Positions 62,127 through 64,000 of a stretch of DNA of 64,000 nt are shown piece after piece (the stretch's first letter is position 1; each line of letters begins with the position of its first letter). The notes beneath the pieces are model-generated. The model did not search any database and was not told where the DNA came from. It worked only from the letters and a program-made list of their open reading frames with translations. The DNA comes from Verrucomicrobiota bacterium. Its GTDB lineage: Bacteria > Verrucomicrobiota > Verrucomicrobiia > Verrucomicrobiales > DEV007. The position numbers were made by a program, and so were the translations under genes. The stretch lies in NCBI GenBank assembly GCA_030625775.1, contig DAOUQC010000001.1, forward strand, positions 1 to 64,000. The letters run 5' to 3'.

Positions 62127-63398
62127 ATGAAAACTTTGATGAGCTCTGCATTGTTACTGATATTATTCGTAGGCTTCGCGGTGCCTACGGCTTCTGGAAT
62201 TCCGATCACCAGCTCCAAAGGGAAAACCGTGGATTTTGCTGGAGTGAAATCGGCAAGTCCCGCTGGTCTGGAAGTGCAATTCAAGAAAGACGGCCCGCTC
62301 ATGACGCTTCCATGGGGGCGCCTGGATTTACGGAAACTGGAAACTGAGAATCCAAAAATCCATGTAGCTAGGAAAAAAACCCTGGGTGGGGAAAAAGTGG
62401 AACTTAATATGGGTTCTTTTGTTCCTGAGAAAGTAATGGAAGAGAAACCTTCAGGTCGACCGGGAAAGCTGGAGGCACAGGGGATTTATGAAACTACTAT
62501 AAAGGGGAAGTCCTCCGAAAATTTCTCAACGATGGAGGTAGCAATCAAATTGCCCGGGGGTAAAACAAGAGGGGTGTTTGTCTACCTTACCGGAGCTGCG
62601 GTACCGGCACCCGAAGGTGAAAAATATTTTAGGGCAGGTCTTTTTGATACGACATCCACTCCGATTGCGACAAGCGGGCCATGGTTTAATTTTGCCACTC
62701 AGCATGGACTGGCAATTCTGGGGCTCGTAGTTGACGAAGCAAGCGGGATGAAAAAAGGAGCCGCTCCGTATTATGAAGTTTCAAAGGGAACAGGTGATGC
62801 TTTGTACCGCGCGATTGATGTAATCGCAGGTTCCTCCAAACGGGCAGAATTAAAAACAGTGCCTATATTGTTGTATGGCCGTGATGTGGGGGGGGGAGCC
62901 TTTGCATATAATCTATCCCAGTGGAAACCTGAGCGTATTGCTGCCGTGGTTGCATCAAAAGGAGCCTTTTATGATGCTGAGCCAACGGAAGCATCGGCCA
63001 AAGTGCCGCTCATGTTTATTCAGGGGGAGTATGACAATGACTGGGAATCCTATAATGGCAAAAATCTTGGTAATGAGGTGTTTGGGAAGCATGTCAAGCT
63101 GACTCCCAACTGGGTTTATGCGCTTGAACCTCGCGGGACGTCTGGGGATTCGTTGCAGGTTTTTACTCTTACCCAGGCATTTTTCAATGCTGTGACACCG
63201 ATGCGAATCGGGGGTGGAGAATTAAAGAATATAGATAAATCGTCTTCATGGGTAGGAGGATTTGAGCCGAAAAAAATTACCAAAGCAGGTAGCGGCACAG
63301 AGTGGACTGCTGAAAAATGTTGGTTGCCGGATGCCCGGTTTGCAAAAGCATGGTTGGCATTTATTTCAGGTACTCTGCAGGGAACCGTGCCTGAGTAG
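62127..63398 (+). CDS. Secreted alpha/beta-hydrolase-fold protein, catalytic serine not visible
   Basis: A 423-residue exported protein. A signal peptide ends near 'ASGIPIT'. Residues about 22-75 resemble an SHD1-type module ('FAGVKSASPAGLEVQF'). The main part has alpha/beta-hydrolase-like strands: 'GVFVYLTGAAV', 'ILLYGRDVGGGAFAYNLS' and 'VPLMFIQGEYDNDW'. Where the nucleophile elbow should be G-x-S-x-G, it reads G-R-D-V-G, and no clear catalytic His is found. It is probably a pseudoenzyme or binding protein. The open frame starts at 62073; the ATG at 62127 starts the signal peptide. Confidence 0.8.
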   Translation: MKTLMSSALLLILFVGFAVPTASGIPITSSKGKTVDFAGVKSASPAGLEVQFKKDGPLMTLPWGRLDLRKLETENPKIHVARKKTLGGEKVELNMGSFVPEKVMEEKPSGRPGKLEAQGIYETTIKGKSSENFSTMEVAIKLPGGKTRGVFVYLTGAAVPAPEGEKYFRAGLFDTTSTPIATSGPWFNFATQHGLAILGLVVDEASGMKKGAAPYYEVSKGTGDALYRAIDVIAGSSKRAELKTVPILLYGRDVGGGAFAYNLSQWKPERIAAVVASKGAFYDAEPTEASAKVPLMFIQGEYDNDWESYNGKNLGNEVFGKHVKLTPNWVYALEPRGTSGDSLQVFTLTQAFFNAVTPMRIGGGELKNIDKSSSWVGGFEPKKITKAGSGTEWTAEKCWLPDARFAKAWLAFISGTLQGTVPE

Positions 63399-63452
63399 TG
63401 CATGAGGTTTTTTCATATAGACGGTCTGTACATACTCCAGAAGGCTTGATTG

Positions 63453-64000
63453 ATGTTGGAGCGATTCTTTCAACTGGAGAAGAATGGAACGACTTTGTCC
63501 CGCGAGGTGATCGGGGGGGTGACCACTTTTGCCGCGATGGCATATATTCTGGCGGTAAACCCAGCTATTTTGAAAGATACCGGCATGGAGCATGCTGCTC
63601 TGGTGACGGCAACGGCGTTGGCTGCGGCATTGGGAACTGCTCTGATGGCTTTGATGAGCAACTATCCGATCGCTCAGGCCCCGGGGATGGGGATTAATGT
63701 GTTTTTCACCTATGAAATCTGTTTGCGCATGGGTGTTCCCTGGCAGGGAGCTCTGGGAATGGTTTTTTGGAATGGTATCTTGTTTTTGATCCTTACTACG
63801 ACTGGCTTGAGGACGCAGGTCATTAAGGCCATTCCTGAAGCCTTGAAAATTGGAATTCAAGTAGGGATCGGATTGTTTATAGCTTTTGTTGGATTAAAAA
63901 ATTGTGGAGTGATCATGGGCGATGAAGCGACCCTTCTGCGGCTCGGGCCGATTTCGGATGGCTGGGTGCCAAATACGGCGACATTGGCGTCGCTGGGTTT
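63453..64000 (+). CDS. AzgA-type NCS2 purine permease, 3' truncated by window edge
   Basis: The first 182 residues of an inner-membrane nucleobase transporter of the AzgA/GhxP group (NCS2 family), which takes up hypoxanthine, guanine or adenine with protons. The frame is open to the window edge. The start 'MLERFFQLEKNGTTLSREV' and blocks 'GGVTTFAAMAYILAVNPAIL', 'LGTALMALMSNYPIAQAPGM' and 'AIPEALKIGIQVGIGLFIAF' match the family. At least four hydrophobic helices are visible. Substrate needs the missing part. Confidence 0.88.
   Translation, partial: MLERFFQLEKNGTTLSREVIGGVTTFAAMAYILAVNPAILKDTGMEHAALVTATALAAALGTALMALMSNYPIAQAPGMGINVFFTYEICLRMGVPWQGALGMVFWNGILFLILTTTGLRTQVIKAIPEALKIGIQVGIGLFIAFVGLKNCGVIMGDEATLLRLGPISDGWVPNTATLASLG

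Noticed and set aside
1-64000. CRISPR array, rRNA, tRNA or prophage
   Set aside because: No regularly spaced direct repeats of suitable length, no conserved RNA gene sequence and no phage structural or integrase genes were seen.

Overview
The window looks like chromosome from a member of the Verrucomicrobiota (PVC superphylum), probably a free-living, oxygen-respiring, polymer-degrading species. This is inferred from gene families rather than from a marker gene. The support is two copies of the DUF1501 plus DUF1549/DUF1553 pairing, 'PVC-type' secreted c-type cytochromes fused to WD40, HEAT or beta-propeller modules, a PPC-domain protein, and many secreted hydrolases (sulfatase, ThuA-like, SGNH, BNR/sialidase-like, polysaccharide deacetylases). 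No rRNA, tRNA, CRISPR array, intact insertion sequence or prophage was seen. Shine-Dalgarno sequences are mostly weak, so several starts were chosen from signal peptides or family alignment.

Layout. 1-8.7 kb is mainly housekeeping: a 5'-truncated DinG-type helicase, a NUDIX hydrolase, a YqgE/AlgH protein, trpD, a polysaccharide deacetylase, then ffh - rpsP - khpA. 9.1-12.5 kb holds a secreted DUF1549/DUF1553 protein and a DUF1501 protein. 12.5-18.4 kb (minus strand) is a probable operon: DEAD-box helicase - ruvC - FHA/class III cyclase - Ser/Thr kinase with TPRs. 18.5-23.2 kb carries DoxX, a coiled-coil protein, serA and, divergently, ilvD. 23.3-33.6 kb mixes membrane proteins, an esterase, a PhyH oxygenase, a PLD-family lipoprotein, a second deacetylase, a sulfatase, a small ribbon-helix-helix-like gene pair, msrA and an EamA transporter. 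33.6-50 kb is mostly exported enzymes and beta-propeller proteins.

50-62 kb is the most distinctive region: a 1071-residue cytochrome c/WD40/coiled-coil protein faces away from a plus-strand run of di-heme cytochrome c, DUF1501, PPC-domain protein and a 984-residue cytochrome/DUF1549/DUF1553 protein, closed by a strong terminator. These genes probably act together outside the cytoplasm, linking c-type haem proteins to surface or periplasmic modules of unknown job. The window ends in an AzgA-type purine permease cut off by the window edge.

Intergenic DNA is rich in perfect short palindromes, heptanucleotide tandem repeats and a short dispersed repeat. These are recorded separately because none belongs to a gene.
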